Assembly (NCBI GenBank): GCA_002721975.1 | Contig: PBME01000007.1 | Span: forward strand, 64,801 to 99,262 | Direction: 5' to 3' | Origin: Campylobacterota bacterium | Lineage (GTDB): Bacteria; Babelota; Babeliae; Babelales; Chromulinivoraceae | DNA: 34,462 nucleotides | Part shown: in pieces, positions 32,514 to 34,462 of the stretch | How positions within the stretch are numbered: the first letter of the stretch is position 1 | How the letters are laid out: each line of letters opens with the position of its first letter | Position numbers and translations under genes: made by a program | The notes under the pieces: generated by a model | The model's input: only the letters and a program-made list of their open reading frames with translations | Told to the model about the DNA's origin: nothing | Databases searched by the model: none

Positions 32514-34462
32514 ATGCGATGTTTAATTCGCGGGGCTTTGCTGGGGACACTTTTTTTTCTATCTTCATTGCTGCATTCTCAAGTAGATATTCAGGAACAA
32601 TGTACGTATCAATTACAATATGATCAGTATGGTAATCCAAACAAACTATGCATTGAAGCATATCGAATTATTACGCCCATTATAGATGGAATATTGGTGC
32701 ATGAGCAAAGAGAAGAATATATTTGTAAGCAAGAATATGATGTAACTCAAAAAGGTATACAAGATACTACGCAGCATGTATCGCTGCAGGTTAATGTGCC
32801 AAAATATAAAGAGCAGATTCGTTATAACATACCAGAATCACAAGTACCTACTACGCAAAGACAAGCAGGTTTTTATACGAGTGTACAATCTGTGCCACAT
32901 CAAGCAGGTATATTTGAATCAATGAGTGATAAGCAGCTTAGAGACTATCTTTTATATGATGCTTATTGCAAAAAACAGTATCAGATGGATGCTTGCGCAA
33001 AATGTGCAATGATGGCATTGCGTTGCAATACATTTAAAAAACAATTGTTGAGCAACACAACGTTATCTGATGGAGCAGTGCTAGAACTACTCAATGATTA
33101 TTTACATGGATGCAATACAAATAAGCAAAAATATAAAGATTTAGAGCAACAGGTTACAGAAGCTATAAAAGCTCGTAATCAATCTAAAGTATCGGAGGTT
33201 GCAAAAGAATTAGAGCAAAAAATAGCTGAACAAAAGATGCAAGTTGAACAAGAATTGCGTTTGAAATTACTTACAAGGCATAAACAATCTATAGAACAAC
33301 AGCATCAAACAGTGCAAGATTTGTATTGGGTCAATGATTATGTATCAGATGAAATTGAGCAAGCACGTGAAGAAGCACTACAGCAAACAGAAGCAAAAAA
33401 TTATATACAATATGATCAGTCATATACGCTTGATGCTATAACCTGTGGATACTTATCGCATCAACATATTGCATATCTTGATTATTTGCATTGTTATGGA
33501 ACTGCTTTGCAACAACAGTATCATCAAGAAATTTGCGATATCTTGACACAAGCTGCACATCAACATGTAAAGATTGAAAATCTTTTGCAGCAATACTGTC
33601 AAAGTCCTATTCTTGAACATGCAACGAACTTTGCTCAAGCAGCACAGCAGACAAATCAAAAAGATTGGACGAGTGTCACAGGGGTTTTAACAAGCATCGG
33701 AATGTTGTGTGTAGATTGTTGCAAAGAGGTTTATGGCAGACCATTGGATTATGCGCGAGCAATTCAAGGAGGTGTCGTTGAGTCTGCATATGACTTTGGT
33801 CATATGATGTTGCGTTTTGACAAGGCAATCTACAGTGTAGGGCAGATGTTATATTTTGTTTTAGAGACTGGTGCAATGACTGATGCTGCATTACGTTTTC
33901 CAGAGTCTAATATGACTGCATTACAAGAGCGACATGGTCAAATTGCTGCTGCTTTATTTGCTATGCAACAAGATTTTTTCAATAAAGATGGTCCTGCACG
34001 AGTTAAAGCTATTACAAAATTTGGTACAGATTTTTATTTACCAGCAAAGCTGACTCATGCCATAGGATATTTGATTGGAGGCATATCTTCACGAGCTCGA
34101 GGTATGAGAATATTGGAAGGTGTTTCAAGTTTACTTGATGAAAGTTTGATTACAGCAGAAACAGCTGAAAAAATACGCGAGATAGAAATAGCAGCAGAAC
34201 AGGGCTTTACACAAAAAGTTGCTGCAGAATTCATGGAGGCTGATAGTACTATTGCAAAAGCAGGTAATATCGCAGCAAGGCCATTAAATGTAATTATTGA
34301 TGAGGTGAAGAAATTAGGCGGAGTTATTCCTTATCATCGAAAAGATTTGTTAAATGAAGCAAGAGAAGTTGTAAGTAAAATTACAAAAGAGTTTAATGGA
34401 AAAATAAATAAAAATATTATGAATAAGTACAGAGAAAGAATTATTATAAAAAATGGAATTAA
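32514..34462 (+). CDS. Large secreted protein, possible polymorphic toxin (3' end outside window)
   Basis: ATG at 32514 with AAGGAAG upstream; open to the window end (649 complete codons). Signal peptide (MRCLIRGALLGTLFFLSSLL, then HSQ). The next ~170 residues include Cys pairs, and a CAKCAMMALRC helix lies near residue 165. A Q/E/K-rich coiled coil covers about 205-300, followed by a helical region with LCVDCCKE and further amphipathic helices. Near the end the sequence becomes more charged and changes character (KAGNIAARPLNVIIDEVKKL; EFNGKINKNIMNKYRER). A long secreted helical trunk followed by a changing C-terminal domain resembles polymorphic toxins, but the decisive C-terminus is missing. 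Family not recognised. Confidence 0.7.
   Translation, partial: MRCLIRGALLGTLFFLSSLLHSQVDIQEQCTYQLQYDQYGNPNKLCIEAYRIITPIIDGILVHEQREEYICKQEYDVTQKGIQDTTQHVSLQVNVPKYKEQIRYNIPESQVPTTQRQAGFYTSVQSVPHQAGIFESMSDKQLRDYLLYDAYCKKQYQMDACAKCAMMALRCNTFKKQLLSNTTLSDGAVLELLNDYLHGCNTNKQKYKDLEQQVTEAIKARNQSKVSEVAKELEQKIAEQKMQVEQELRLKLLTRHKQSIEQQHQTVQDLYWVNDYVSDEIEQAREEALQQTEAKNYIQYDQSYTLDAITCGYLSHQHIAYLDYLHCYGTALQQQYHQEICDILTQAAHQHVKIENLLQQYCQSPILEHATNFAQAAQQTNQKDWTSVTGVLTSIGMLCVDCCKEVYGRPLDYARAIQGGVVESAYDFGHMMLRFDKAIYSVGQMLYFVLETGAMTDAALRFPESNMTALQERHGQIAAALFAMQQDFFNKDGPARVKAITKFGTDFYLPAKLTHAIGYLIGGISSRARGMRILEGVSSLLDESLITAETAEKIREIEIAAEQGFTQKVAAEFMEADSTIAKAGNIAARPLNVIIDEVKKLGGVIPYHRKDLLNEAREVVSKITKEFNGKINKNIMNKYRERIIIKNGI

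Noticed and set aside
33453-33891. Two minus-strand frames inside the large secreted protein gene
   Set aside because: The plus-strand frame is continuous from an SD-supported ATG across the whole stretch; these are shadows.

Overview
The window is A+T-rich bacterial DNA. It is densely coded, with few metabolic genes and an unusually high share of proteins that begin with export signals: an alpha/beta hydrolase, an M3 peptidase lipoprotein, a beta-barrel, a deoxynucleoside kinase, several orphans and Cys-rich proteins. This profile, plus a divergent ATP synthase cluster and nucleoside kinases of eukaryote-like type, suggests a host-dependent Gram-negative bacterium. My best guess is Dependentiae/TM6 (Babela-like). 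That placement is an inference from content, not a database result.

Layout. 1-1157: 3' part of leuS. 1196-3208: an orphan and a secreted alpha/beta hydrolase (minus strand). 3316-5968: a Q-rich exported protein and uvrB. 6033-6617: small exported orphan (minus). 6780-13129: M3 peptidase lipoprotein, recO-like gene and a very large MscS-family channel. 13159-19702 (minus): a tightly packed gene string running from an outer-membrane beta-barrel through an exported protein homologous to the LeuRS CP1 editing domain, recD2, a zinc-ligand-less amidase-like protein, a GerM-like protein and a small membrane protein. 19882-21298: tandem deoxynucleoside kinases, the first frameshifted and the second carrying a signal sequence. 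21354-24544: part of an ATP synthase operon (c, b, b', delta, alpha) whose c subunit has the Na+-binding residues. 24549-26840: a large exported orphan (minus).

26938-34462 looks like an accessory island. A tRNA-Arg(UCU) overlaps the 3' end of a decayed large serine recombinase. Next comes a putative copper-handling cassette: an exported helix with Cys at every a and d heptad position, a Csp-like four-helix protein and a MauE/DoxX membrane protein. Then follow a decayed barrel gene, a replication-initiator-like gene with two in-frame stops, a frameshifted exported Cys-containing protein between direct repeats, and the first 649 codons of a large secreted toxin-like protein that runs off the window.

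The strongest candidates for undescribed biology are the exported LeuRS-editing-domain protein, the 24-cysteine heptad helix with its cassette, and the exported deoxynucleoside kinase. Together they suggest that house-keeping folds have been moved outside the cytoplasm. Genes are packed with overlaps of 1-10 bp and bidirectional terminators sit between convergent genes.
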